This document shows, piece after piece, positions 10,247 through 18,833 of a stretch of 64,000 bases of DNA (within the stretch, counting starts at the first letter, position 1; every line of letters starts with the position of its first letter). Where the stretch lies: positions 1 to 64,000 of the forward strand of contig NZ_JQEC01000016.1 in NCBI RefSeq assembly GCF_000764185.1. Direction: 5' to 3'. Position numbers and translations under genes: made by a program. The notes below the pieces were generated by a model that was given only the letters and a program-made list of their open reading frames with translations, was not told where the DNA came from and ran no database searches. Source of the stretch: Colwellia psychrerythraea. GTDB lineage: Bacteria > Pseudomonadota > Gammaproteobacteria > Enterobacterales > Alteromonadaceae.

Positions 10247-11263
10247 ATGACTTATGTTTACCTAAAAGATATTTTCCTAATACTAATCCCTTTTATTCTA
10301 TCGAATTTAGTTTTTCAGTATTTTTATCAAACTAACATTTTAAAAGTAACCGTTTGGTGGTTTAAATATCATAATGAAATAGACCATCAAGGCGTTTTAT
10401 ATATTGGTTTATTTTTCACTTATATTATTATTTGGGCAAGTACTGGTTCAATTATTAATAAAATATCTTGGGCGCTACATGGTGAAAAGAATCAGATGAT
10501 TTATGTCGGGGACATATCAAAAAATGAGGCCTTACTTTACCCTGCTGATAATTTACAGGCACCCGCAGTTAAAGATAGTAACATCAGTGGTGCATCATTT
10601 TCATTTAATCGAATTTATAAAAAAGTTACTTATTTAAGAGATAAAGGTAGTACTCGATTAGGTTTACCAAGCGCGGGGGGAGAATTCTCATGGCGTGGTC
10701 TTTTTTCTACTGCTTGTTTCATTGCTGCTTTTACACCTGTTTTTTTTGCGCTTATGCACAGCTTTGCCTATATCGTGTCGATGCAGCTAGAAACAATGGA
10801 TTTTTACCCGGATAAAACATGGCAAGAAGCATGGGTGAATTTATATAATCCATACGGCATAACATTAAAAAAAATGATGATAACCTCGTGTGCTCTCATT
10901 TTTGGCCCTATTGTTTTATTTACCATACTACCAAGTAAATCTTCTGCTCGTTCAGCTTTTGGCGAACGAGTCATTAATCTACCAATGGATATTCGTCCTT
11001 CGAATAAAGTTATGGGACTACCTATTGAAAGCTACCGAGTTATCAATAAAGGAGTTGCTGGTAGTAAAGATACCGATTCAGGCTATAGAGTGATAATTTT
11101 TAAATTTAAAGATAACTTCCCAAAAACGGTCTATGTCTCATTAAAGTTTGACTCTAAACAGCACCCAGAACTAGAGAAACAAGCAGAGAACAATATAAAA
11201 CACGGCATACCCATGAAAGTAATAATTACAGATAACTTAGGTATTGAACTGGTTAACCAATAA
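10247..11263 (+). CDS. Multi-pass inner-membrane protein, unknown function
   Basis: 338 residues with about four hydrophobic segments: near 7-27, 48-68, 148-178 and 210-230. A polar loop (about 70-145) lies between the second and third. The C-terminal 100 residues are soluble, including YRVIIFKFKDNFPKTVYVSLKFD. The overall plan, two helices then a loop with two more helices and a beta-rich tail, resembles uncharacterised membrane proteins found beside T6SS effector genes; I cannot assign a family with certainty. No strong Shine-Dalgarno sequence is visible. It follows the exported protein by 78 bp on the same strand and probably belongs to the same cassette. Confidence 0.6.
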   Translation: MTYVYLKDIFLILIPFILSNLVFQYFYQTNILKVTVWWFKYHNEIDHQGVLYIGLFFTYIIIWASTGSIINKISWALHGEKNQMIYVGDISKNEALLYPADNLQAPAVKDSNISGASFSFNRIYKKVTYLRDKGSTRLGLPSAGGEFSWRGLFSTACFIAAFTPVFFALMHSFAYIVSMQLETMDFYPDKTWQEAWVNLYNPYGITLKKMMITSCALIFGPIVLFTILPSKSSARSAFGERVINLPMDIRPSNKVMGLPIESYRVINKGVAGSKDTDSGYRVIIFKFKDNFPKTVYVSLKFDSKQHPELEKQAENNIKHGIPMKVIITDNLGIELVNQ

Positions 11264-11660
11264 CATTTATTACTTCATTAAAATTTGAGAAGCTTGACAT
11301 GGTCACTCGCTTATAAATAATATTTAAGAAATCAATAACTGCTCACTTTAATTAAGCTAAAAGGCCTTTAATCACCGAGAGTAAACAGGGATTTTTATTA
11401 AGTTTTCAGATAAATAGTGTGATTGATGACTTTTAGAACAACAAGGACACTCGCTTATAAAACTTATTTGGCCACCCATGAAAATCTTTTATCAATACCC
11501 CATAAAAACTTTTTTATTTACAGCTTCTGATACAGAAATCGTAATTTTTTAAATTTTTCTGAATTGGAATACATAGGAAAGTCCCCGGAAATGTTGATTT
11601 GCCTTTGTCTTTTTGTATCGATATCATTGAGCGTCATATAATAAAAAATGGATTTAATTT
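11264..11660. other. Intergenic region with repeated cassette-end sequence
   Basis: A 397-bp gap. CACTCGCTTATAAA occurs twice (about 11301 and 11447). The second copy runs into ACTTATTTGGCCACCCAT (11462-11479), which recurs with one mismatch at 13204-13221 just after the ankyrin gene. No ORF or terminator was recognised. Confidence 0.5.
11462..11479 (+). repeat. Direct repeat, left copy, flanking ankyrin gene
   Basis: ACTTATTTGGCCACCCAT; 17 of 18 positions match 13204-13221. Both copies are preceded by CTTATAA. The pair brackets the ankyrin-repeat gene. Confidence 0.6.
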
Positions 11661-13190
11661 ATGGCTTTTAGTCACCTGCCCCCGAACATTTTGTTTTTTC
11701 TTCTAATAATTTTGATAACGGCATTAGTCGTTTTTTTTGTAAAGAAACCCAACAACGAGGAAAAGATCATACACCTTCAAACTAAAATGATGGATTATTC
11801 CTGGTATGACGGTGAAGTAGATCTTTTGATTGATTCTCGTCGGTTTATTCAAATAAAAAAAGGCAACATAAAAGAGATAGGTCGTATTGAATTTATAGAA
11901 GACGGATTTAATCTATTCTTGGAAAATGGAAAAGCTTCGTTTCGTGTTAGCTTTTCTGGTGATGGACGTACTATGAACCACCAGGGTACTCTTAGTTTAG
12001 AAACCCCTTTGGGGCTAGAACATATTGACGTTAACCTTACATATAAGGCCCATGATAAACCTATAGAATTCCCTAAAGCTGCGGATCTCTCAGAAGCACT
12101 TAAGATTAGTGATCTTAACTTTATTATAAATTACCACGGTGATTTCGAAGAGAAAGACGAAGAAGGGCTGACCCCGCTTATGATAGCGTGTAAAGGTAGG
12201 TTTCCTGATGTTGTTGAATACTTAGTAAATAAAGGAGTTGATATTAATATTGAGAACAACAATGGAGGAACCGCCTTGAGTATATCTGTAGTAAGGGGAG
12301 GTGCCTCCAATGTCAGAACCTTATTAAGTGCAGGAGCAACTAGTGATGATCGTTTCAAAAGAATTTTATATCGAGTATTAGAATTTGGAGATAACGAAAT
12401 TTTATCGTTACTCATAGATAAAGATGTTGATTACTACGGTCGCAATAATGACGGGAATACTATATTGGAAGCCGCTACATCTTACCTTGGAAGTGCCTTA
12501 ATAAAGACAACCGAAAACCTTGAAGCGGTGCGTATACTTGTTGAAGAAGTAAAAATTGATGTGAATACAAAAAATGAGTTTAATGGTAACACCGCTATTT
12601 TCTCTGCAGCTGAAACGGGTTCAATCAATGTACTGAAATACTTAATCAAAAAAGGCGCAAATGTTAATGAGTTAAATAATAAAGGATATAATGCTCTTTT
12701 ACATACCATACACCGCCACAAGCATGGAATGATAAATGGTGAACCCGATCTAGACTCTGATGATATCTATAACTCATTGAAATTTTTGATTGATTCAGGA
12801 ATAGATGTTTCAGTGCTTGATGAAAATGGTCAACCTAGCTATGAATTAATTGCATCAAGTGATGCAAGCCGCCTTTTAAAAGTTATACCTGCCCCTAAAA
12901 TCACTCCTGAAAAGGTACATAAAAGTACACCTGATTCTGAGGAAGAACCTGCAGAGATTAGTGTTATAAAGCTGCTTAAATCACCTTCTGAATCAAGGTG
13001 TGAGCATTTAGATATGGCCATTCTTTATTATGATGACATTGAAGAAAAAGAAACGGTTGCCAAAGAGGTAACTATTTATAAAGGTGGAAATGCCTACCTT
13101 TTAGACTCTGATAATATTGAAAATCCAAGGGAAGGCTCAAAGAAATGGATGAGTCCAATTAAAATATTCAAATGTCATTCAGAGAATTAA
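11661..13190 (+). CDS. Membrane-anchored ankyrin-repeat protein
   Basis: 509 residues. One N-terminal transmembrane helix (about 8-26, ILFFLLIILITALVVFFV) is followed by a beta-rich region (about 40-140). Ankyrin repeats occupy about 165-400. Recognisable units include GLTPLMIACKGRFPDVVEYL, a GTALSISVVRGG unit, a GNTAIFSAAETGSINVLKYL unit, and GYNALLHTIHRH. The C-terminal 110 residues have no recognisable domain. Ankyrin proteins next to secretion-system effectors often act as immunity or antitoxin-like binding proteins; here that role is inferred only from the neighbourhood. The gene is bracketed by a direct repeat (11462 and 13204) and followed by a hairpin at 13251-13280, so it looks like a self-contained cassette. 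Confidence 0.8.
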   Translation: MAFSHLPPNILFFLLIILITALVVFFVKKPNNEEKIIHLQTKMMDYSWYDGEVDLLIDSRRFIQIKKGNIKEIGRIEFIEDGFNLFLENGKASFRVSFSGDGRTMNHQGTLSLETPLGLEHIDVNLTYKAHDKPIEFPKAADLSEALKISDLNFIINYHGDFEEKDEEGLTPLMIACKGRFPDVVEYLVNKGVDINIENNNGGTALSISVVRGGASNVRTLLSAGATSDDRFKRILYRVLEFGDNEILSLLIDKDVDYYGRNNDGNTILEAATSYLGSALIKTTENLEAVRILVEEVKIDVNTKNEFNGNTAIFSAAETGSINVLKYLIKKGANVNELNNKGYNALLHTIHRHKHGMINGEPDLDSDDIYNSLKFLIDSGIDVSVLDENGQPSYELIASSDASRLLKVIPAPKITPEKVHKSTPDSEEEPAEISVIKLLKSPSESRCEHLDMAILYYDDIEEKETVAKEVTIYKGGNAYLLDSDNIENPREGSKKWMSPIKIFKCHSEN

Positions 13191-13203
13191 CTAGGAACTT
13201 ATA

Positions 13204-13221
13204 ACTTATTAGGCCACCCAT
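13204..13221 (+). repeat. Direct repeat, right copy, flanking ankyrin gene
   Basis: ACTTATTAGGCCACCCAT, matching 11462-11479 at 17 of 18 positions; lies 14 bp after the ankyrin stop codon. Confidence 0.6.
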
Positions 13222-13250
13222 AGTAGCTTGGTTGAATTTACATCAATAAA

Positions 13251-13280
13251 CCAAACTTAATTTACCTGAATTAAGTTTGG
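13251..13280 (+). terminator. Perfect 12-bp hairpin after the ankyrin gene
   Basis: CCAAACTTAATT at 13251-13262 pairs perfectly with AATTAAGTTTGG at 13269-13280 across a 6-nt loop, followed by TGATTTTTAT. The short T run makes it a plausible factor-independent terminator for the ankyrin gene. It also directly precedes the transposase relic ATG, so it could instead be a REP-type palindrome. Confidence 0.6.
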
Positions 13281-13549
13281 TGATTTTTATGCCTAAGCCT
13301 CGCTCACAACAAATTAGTTGATTACTACAATCCACCCTTTTTTGTTACTTGTTATTATGGCTGGCAACTTATCCATACACTTACGGTATAGCCAATGCCC
13401 ATGCTTGTTTGAATAGCGCATAGCACCCTTTAGCGAGTAAGTTGGATAGTTGTTGTTACTGTATTGTATCCAAACACACTCGGCTGAAATTCAATTTGTT
13501 GACAGAAATGAAATTAACTAGGACATCCATTCTTATTTGAGCATTACCA

Positions 13550-13591
13550 AACCCTGTATTAAGGTTAAATTATCACCTTAGTACAGGGGTT
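13550..13591 (+). promoter_or_regulatory. Hairpin overlapping the transposase ribosome-binding site
   Basis: The left arm 13550-13565 (AACCCTGTATTAAGGT) pairs with 13575-13591 (ACCTTAGTACAGGGGTT) with one bulge and one mismatch across a 9-nt loop. The Shine-Dalgarno-like AGGGG (13585-13589), 5 nt before the ATG at 13595, lies inside the right arm. In RNA the hairpin would hide it and limit transposase translation. Confidence 0.55.
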
Positions 13592-13594
13592 ATC

Positions 13595-14557
13595 ATGACC
13601 ACTGCCAGAAAACAGCTAATTAGCTTAGCTGACACTCCGTATTATCATTGTATTTCCCGTTGCGTACGTAGGGCTTATTTGTGTGGTGAAGATAAAGCCT
13701 CAGGACAAAGTTACGAACACAGGAGAGCTTGGGTTGAAAACAAATTAAGCTCGCTCAGTCAGGTATTTTCCATTGACGTCTGTGCCTATGCAATCATGAA
13801 TAACCACACCCATACAGTGCTATTCATTGATGAAGCAACAGCGAAGAGTTGGTCAATTAAAAAAGTACTTGAACGCTGGCATAAGTTATTTAAAGGGACT
13901 TTGTTAACGCGGCAATATTGTCGTGGTGAGCCCCTTGCTGATTACTTGCAAGAAACATTAACCAAGTATCGCTCCCGTTTGATGGATATAAGTTGGTTCA
14001 TGCGGCTACTGAATGAAAGCATTGCAAGACAAGCGAACCAAAAAGATAACTGTACTGGGAGGTTCTGGGAAGGACGCTTTAAATCACAAGCTCTACTTGA
14101 TGAGGCCGCGCTTGCCGCCTGCATGGCTTATGTTGATTTAAATCCAGTAAGAGCTAATATATCGAAAACACCTGAGGACTCAACCTACACCAGCGTAAAG
14201 CAACGAATAACTTATGCTAAAAAAGCTAAACAGCCTAAGAATTGATTACCCTTCATAGGTAACCCGCGCAAAGGTATGTCAAAAGGTTTACCGTTTGAAT
14301 TAAAAGATTACCATCAATTAATTGAACTCACCGGTCGCTGTATTCGAGAAGATAAATCTGGTCACATTGAAGCCGAGCAGCCTGCGTTATTAATGCGCCT
14401 TAATATTAGTCCCAATAATTGGCTTACGTTGAGTAAAGGCTTTAGAAAACTATTTCATGGTGCTGTTGGTCATAGCGGTGTGCTTGCGGACTATTGCCAA
14501 CATCAGGGATTAAAGCGACGACAGAACTTAAGTTGCTGCGAAAAACTCTTAGCTTAA
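13595..14557 (+). pseudogene. REP-associated Y1 (HUH) transposase split by an in-frame TGA
   Basis: The first part (13595-14242) encodes 216 residues of a Y1/HUH transposase. It has the TPYYHCISRCVRRAYLCG opening, the HUH metal-binding motif in NNHTHTVLF, and the FWEGRFKSQALLDE and YVDLNPVRA segments typical of RAYTs. A TGA at 14243-14245 ends it. Reading on in the same frame, the next codons give LPFIGNPRKG and then SKGLPFELKDYHQLIELTGR. That is the normal C-terminal domain of long RAYT transposases, ending at 14557. One nonsense codon (Trp/Arg/Gly to stop class) therefore separates two otherwise intact halves with no frameshift. The N-terminal half keeps the whole nuclease core and could still be active; the 93-residue downstream part has its own ATG at 14276. 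Confidence 0.85.
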
Positions 14558-15157
14558 GAACCCATTAGCTTAATCATTTATTTTCAAAACACTTTCAGGC
14601 TTTATGACACCCAAAAACACCCAACAGATACTTTCCTTGCCATTTTGATTTCATGAATCAGATAACTAACTGTAAACGGTTCGTTTCACTAATTTTGATT
14701 GGGGCTCTAAGTGGTGGTATTTTCTTAGTTTGAGATAGATTAACAATGGATGTCCTAGTTAACTTAGTTAACTTAGTTAACTCTCTCGTTAATTACTTTA
14801 ATTAATATTAATTATACTGTGGTGGGTTTTCTTGTAGAGCTACGTCTTGACAATTTACCCCGTACAACCCCACCAAGTGTTTATTCCGCCTCTTCTGGTG
14901 CTAACTCACCAACTATTGAAGATACTTGAATTACCATTTAGGCTATTTTAAGTACATACGGTTGGTTAGAGTCTCTAGGTTTTTAGTGTTATTCAAATAG
15001 TCCTTTATGTATTGATAGCAGACTAGATGATATTTCTATATTAGGTTAATATCTTCCTTTGAGGAAAGAGATGAATAAGCCAGATATATTCCAACAACTA
15101 TTTCTGACTTAAAATGCGATCATATTTGAAAACTAATACGTTCAGGTAACAAATATA
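14558..15157. other. 600-bp intergenic region: right end of RAYT element and flank
   Basis: It holds the 91-bp family repeat (14665-14755), the right terminal repeat (14745-14762) and TTAACTTAG tandem copies. An imperfect inverted repeat, TGGTGGGTT with AACCCCACCA, lies at about 14821-14873. From 14875 to 15157 I see nothing definable; the exported-protein gene on the minus strand ends at 15158. Confidence 0.5.
14665..14755 (+). repeat. Dispersed ~91-bp repeat, copy A (RAYT right end)
   Basis: It starts ACTAACTGTAAACGGTT and includes CTTAGTTTGAGATA and a dyad GGATGTCC near its end. The same order of blocks occurs in copy B at 21482-21575. Confidence 0.7.
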
Positions 15158-15847
15158 TTAATACCTTACAGCGGCTATTTGGTAGGATCGATCTTCAAAC
15201 ACATTAAGTACAACCTGCATTTCGTTATCTTGAGGAGCTGTTTCAACGCCATCAACGATTAAAGATGTTTTAATTTTATAAACACCTTGTGGCATACCTA
15301 CAGGTAAAGTGAAGGTAAAAGAGTTCTCAAAAGCACCTGCTTGTTTAGTTTTTTCATTAACTTTTTTAACTAAACTACGGACTTCTTTTGTATCGTCGTC
15401 ATTATCAAAAAAGACAATTTTCTCTTCAATATCTACATTAGAAGATTTTGAGCCAGCAACTACAGTTAATTGTGAGTTAATGGTGGTTGGCTTGCCCACA
15501 GGTACTATTTTACCCGGGTCTACATTGGTTTTATAAAAAGTAACTGTTGGTTTTTTAGGGAGCGATTTATTAGACTTTAAGTAAGCTTCTTTAACTTCCT
15601 TTTCGGAGTTTACTTCTTCAGTTTTAAAATCAATAAATAAATCATAAATAAGTTTTGATGCTGCGATTAATGCTCCAGCTTTAATCGCCGTATTAGCAAT
15701 AGCTTTTTGATTACACTTCGCTTTGTCTTTTGAATTTGCACAATCGGGTTTAACACTTTTTTTGATGTCATCTAAGCCCCAACCTGCATTCGCTGAAAGT
15801 GGTAAAATGGCAGCAATAACTATTGCAGTGATCTTTTTAGTAAACAT
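15158..15847 (-). CDS. Exported protein of unknown function, partner of adjacent kinase
   Basis: 229 residues with a clear signal peptide (cleavage near SANAGWG). The mature protein has an early pair of Cys residues (PDCANSKDKAKCNQK), a short hydrophobic patch (AIKAGALIAASKLIYDL, about 55-71), and then a beta-sandwich-like C-terminal half (about 95-229). The kinase gene begins its stop 24 bp upstream on the same strand, so the two are almost certainly co-transcribed. The kinase's C-terminal part is predicted to be periplasmic, so this protein could be its extracytoplasmic partner or ligand; that is inference. No known family was recognised. Confidence 0.65.
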   Translation of the reverse strand: MFTKKITAIVIAAILPLSANAGWGLDDIKKSVKPDCANSKDKAKCNQKAIANTAIKAGALIAASKLIYDLFIDFKTEEVNSEKEVKEAYLKSNKSLPKKPTVTFYKTNVDPGKIVPVGKPTTINSQLTVVAGSKSSNVDIEEKIVFFDNDDDTKEVRSLVKKVNEKTKQAGAFENSFTFTLPVGMPQGVYKIKTSLIVDGVETAPQDNEMQVVLNVFEDRSYQIAAVRY

Positions 15848-15870
15848 GAATTATCCTTTTTATGTCAACC

Positions 15871-17889
15871 CTACTGTAGGGAAAAGCTAGTTTTAAGTTT
15901 TTGTCGTTCTTCTGTCGCCTGTTTTAATGTATTAAGCGCAGACGGGTATTTGGGCACTAAATTTAATGCCGATTCAGATTTGGCAATAGCGCAATCATAT
16001 TGCTTTTTAGCTAAGCATTGGCGTGCTTGAACTACCATGTTATCAGCTCTTGCTCTATTACGTTTCTTCTCTAATAAGTTACGCTTCACTTCGATTAAAG
16101 CCATCTCAGCATCACGCTGTATTGCTCTAACCTCATCCGTTGAATTAAGCACTAAAGCGCTATCCGCGGATTTTTTTGCACATGCATAGTCCTTATTATT
16201 AAAACAATTGTTTGCTTTAATAATAAGGTTGTCATATTGCTGCTGCGTTACGATGCGTTTTTTTTCTAGTTGACTAATTTGCTGGTTTGCTTGTTGACTC
16301 AATGAGGTTGCCTGTATGTGGTCAGGGCGTAAATCTAGTATGGTATTCGTATTTTCAAGCACACAAAGATAAGATTTTTCTTGCAAACATTGCTCGGCAT
16401 TTTTCAAAGCATTAGCAATAGCGGTTCTTTCTTTAAAGTTGCTTAATTCATCTTCAGCATTTAGTGTCTGATCAGCGTTACTGGCTAAATTTTGCATACT
16501 ATACAATGCTTTTTCAGCACAAACAGTGTCATTATTATTGTAAATACACTGGTGAACGTCATTAAATAATTCGGTTAAGGTTTGTGCTAATTTTAATGCC
16601 TTGGCTTGTTGTAACAGTAATTGAGCTTCCGGATAATCCGGCGTAAGCTTTAATACAGCCTTGGCACCCTCCATAGCACAGTTAGCTTTTTTATTAGCTA
16701 AACAATCACTCGCTTTAATAAAAGTACTGTCCGCCAATTTTGACATTTCACTTTGTGCTATAAAAGTATTGTAAACAAACCACACAGTGACAATTAAAAG
16801 TATTGCGCTAATAACTCTATAGATGGGTAAACGCTTTTTATTGGCAAAAGCATTCCAAAAATCCTCAATAGATTGCGTGCGCTTATCTCGGTCTACCACT
16901 AAAGCGGCTTCAAGTGCTTGCCATTGCCGTTTATTAAGCTCTTTTATACGTTTAGGCTTTAACTTTTTATCTCTCACTTCATTAGCAGGTAAGCGATTAA
17001 AAGGATGCTTACCTGAAAAAAGTTCGTAAGCTATGAGTGCAGCAGCATAAACATCATCACTTGGATGAGGGTCTCCACCATTTAACATTTCTAAACTGGC
17101 ATAGGCTGGCGTCAAGGCACCTAAATCACCTGCATCAAAATGGTCTTTTACTGCAGCTACATTACTAATGCGAGCAATACCAAAATCTAAAACTTTGGTA
17201 CCTTCATCTGTCACAAAGATATTACCTGGCTTAAGATCACTGTGAATAAAGTGTTTTTGATGGGCAAAAGATAGCGCACTACAATAATCTTCAATAATAG
17301 GTATGGCTTTATCTAAGCTCATACCTGTGCCGCTATAATCACGTAATAAAGAATCTAAAGGGCGACCGCTTAAAAGCTCCATGGTCATAAAGATAACGTC
17401 ACCATCGCGGTCAAAATCATGCACGGTTACAATATTAGGATGGGACAATATATGAGAGCGACTTGCTTCTCTTTGTAAAGAAACAAAAGCATCTGGATGA
17501 TTTTTGAACTCATCATTTAGTACTTTTACCGCGACGGCTGTTTTTATATCACTCGCTTCTACTTTACGTAAGTCTTGCGCTTTATAAACGGTGCCCATAC
17601 CACCTGCACCTAGCGTCGACTCTAAGACAAAACGGTTATTTAAGACTATTTTTTGTTGTTGTAGTGCGTCATCGGCTTCTAGTTTTGCTGCTGCAAAACC
17701 AATACTATTATCTTGAACCCGTATAGATTGTCTAATTCGGGTAAGTTCGTGTTGAGGTGCCTTTACTTTTATAACCGTTCTTTGATCGGTTACAACAGCA
17801 GGTTCTACATTGGCTTTTTTTGGGGTCCGTGGTTTAAAAACGGTAAGCGCAGCTTCATTTTTATTATCTTTATTTTGACTTTCACTCAC
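15871..17889 (-). CDS. Transmembrane Ser/Thr protein kinase with Cys-paired TPR-like ectodomain
   Basis: 672 residues from GTG 17889, chosen because GGATG sits about 8 nt upstream and the protein then starts VSESQNKDN, like its paralogue at 26945. A longer frame begins at 17988. The cytoplasmic kinase domain (about 85-340) has the Gly loop GAGGMGTVYKA, VAVKVL, HSDLKPGNIFV, DFGIAR and DVYAAALIAYELFSGKHPF. The HRD arginine is replaced (HSD), so it is a non-RD kinase. One membrane helix lies near 353-376. The ectodomain has five TPR-like repeats, each with a Cys pair of pattern C-x7/8-C (for example CLAKKQYDC, CFNNKDYAC). The N-terminus carries TVFKPRTP and TVIKVKAP motifs like those in PpkA and TssL. 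It precedes the exported protein gene at 15158. Confidence 0.9.
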   Translation of the reverse strand: MSESQNKDNKNEAALTVFKPRTPKKANVEPAVVTDQRTVIKVKAPQHELTRIRQSIRVQDNSIGFAAAKLEADDALQQQKIVLNNRFVLESTLGAGGMGTVYKAQDLRKVEASDIKTAVAVKVLNDEFKNHPDAFVSLQREASRSHILSHPNIVTVHDFDRDGDVIFMTMELLSGRPLDSLLRDYSGTGMSLDKAIPIIEDYCSALSFAHQKHFIHSDLKPGNIFVTDEGTKVLDFGIARISNVAAVKDHFDAGDLGALTPAYASLEMLNGGDPHPSDDVYAAALIAYELFSGKHPFNRLPANEVRDKKLKPKRIKELNKRQWQALEAALVVDRDKRTQSIEDFWNAFANKKRLPIYRVISAILLIVTVWFVYNTFIAQSEMSKLADSTFIKASDCLANKKANCAMEGAKAVLKLTPDYPEAQLLLQQAKALKLAQTLTELFNDVHQCIYNNNDTVCAEKALYSMQNLASNADQTLNAEDELSNFKERTAIANALKNAEQCLQEKSYLCVLENTNTILDLRPDHIQATSLSQQANQQISQLEKKRIVTQQQYDNLIIKANNCFNNKDYACAKKSADSALVLNSTDEVRAIQRDAEMALIEVKRNLLEKKRNRARADNMVVQARQCLAKKQYDCAIAKSESALNLVPKYPSALNTLKQATEERQKLKTSFSLQ

Positions 17890-18494
17890 ACAGCACATCC
17901 ATTTGCTTTCAAATATTCCTTTATATCCAGTACATGTACCTATTAATATTTTATGTTGGTAATTGAACGCCAAAAAAATAAATAGCAAAGACTGTTAACT
18001 GGTCGGAACTGTACCATCAGATGATAAAAAAACAAGAACATTTTTCAATTAGGTTAATGAAAATATGTTGTTTATTTGTAAGCTCTCCAGTAAGCCAACG
18101 TTATCGTAACTTACAGACTTATTACAACGTTATGCTAAAACTTCTTCACCATCTGCTTTAACTGAGTCATTGCTATTTGCAAGATAAGACTAGCGTTGGA
18201 GTGGCAGGTTTCTATCAATGATTGCTTTATGAAAGCTCACATTCAAGTCGGCTTACGAATATATAGAAATAAAGCAGCTTTATAATGAGTTACCAAAACC
18301 GTCTAAATACGTACTTGGGAGTATCACAGACTTAGTTTCATCGTTAATTACTTCTTTCATCAATATAATGATAAATTTCTTTATAATCTGTCATTTACCT
18401 TTTAACCCTGTAAAATACTTTAGCTTAACATTTACGGCTTATGCCTAAGTTTGTTATTCCAAATCCAATTTTCTAAACAATATAAGTAGAATTT
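17890..18494. other. ~600-bp divergent intergenic region
   Basis: It separates the minus-strand kinase from the plus-strand gene at 18495 and should contain both promoters. Several A/T-rich -10-like hexamers exist (for example TATAAT near 18280 and 18382) without a convincing -35. No conserved ORF, repeat or hairpin was recognised. Confidence 0.35.
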
Positions 18495-18833
18495 ATGTTT
18501 TTTTATATTATGGGGTTAAGTGTGCTCATTATAATTATGTGCGCAGCTTTTTATGTTATTTATCGTAATATAAAAAAAGGCCGAGTCAGCAAATCTAACG
18601 AATATAACGTGTTATATGATGAAGATACGATAGTGGATGAGTTAATCACCCAACTTATTGAAAAGAATGAAGCCCAAGAGAACGAAGATAAAACAATACA
18701 AAGTAAAGAAGATACACTCGCAACCTTTATAGCGTTGCATAGATCAGGTAGTTTTTGTGCACAGTTAAGTGAACAAGAAGTTATCTATTTTGTTAAAAAA
18801 AAATTAAATATGGAAGTTAAAAAATATGAGTAG
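18495..18833 (+). CDS. Small single-pass membrane protein
   Basis: 112 residues. One N-terminal transmembrane helix (about 2-24, FYIMGLSVLIIIMCAAFYVIY) is followed by basic residues (KKGR) and an acidic, helical cytoplasmic tail. Its stop overlaps the next gene's start by 8 bp, so it is translationally coupled to the SPFH protein and probably works with it. No family recognised. Confidence 0.7.
   Translation: MFFYIMGLSVLIIIMCAAFYVIYRNIKKGRVSKSNEYNVLYDEDTIVDELITQLIEKNEAQENEDKTIQSKEDTLATFIALHRSGSFCAQLSEQEVIYFVKKKLNMEVKKYE

Larger units (their letters stand above)
13191..13594. other. Intergenic region: hairpin, transposase 5' relic, left end of RAYT element
   Basis: It contains the direct repeat at 13204, a hairpin at 13251-13280, then ATG at 13290 opening MPKPRSQQIS and a stop. 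That peptide resembles the usual N-terminus of this transposase family and is probably a relic. The left terminal repeat (13514-13531) and a hairpin before the intact transposase start (13550-13591) follow. Confidence 0.5.
13514..14762 (+). mobile_element. REP-associated (Y1/HUH) transposase element with 18-bp inverted ends
   Basis: TTAACTAGGACATCCATT (13514-13531) is repeated exactly in inverted orientation at 14745-14762. These two copies bracket the split Y1 transposase gene, giving a unit of about 1.25 kb. The right end also carries a 91-bp sequence (14665-14755) that recurs without a transposase at 21482-21575. Perfect terminal inverted repeats are not typical of simple IS200-like elements. 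They fit better with paired REP-like sequences flanking a RAYT gene. Just outside the right end is a 9-bp tandem repeat (TTAACTTAG) at about 14758-14782. Confidence 0.7.
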
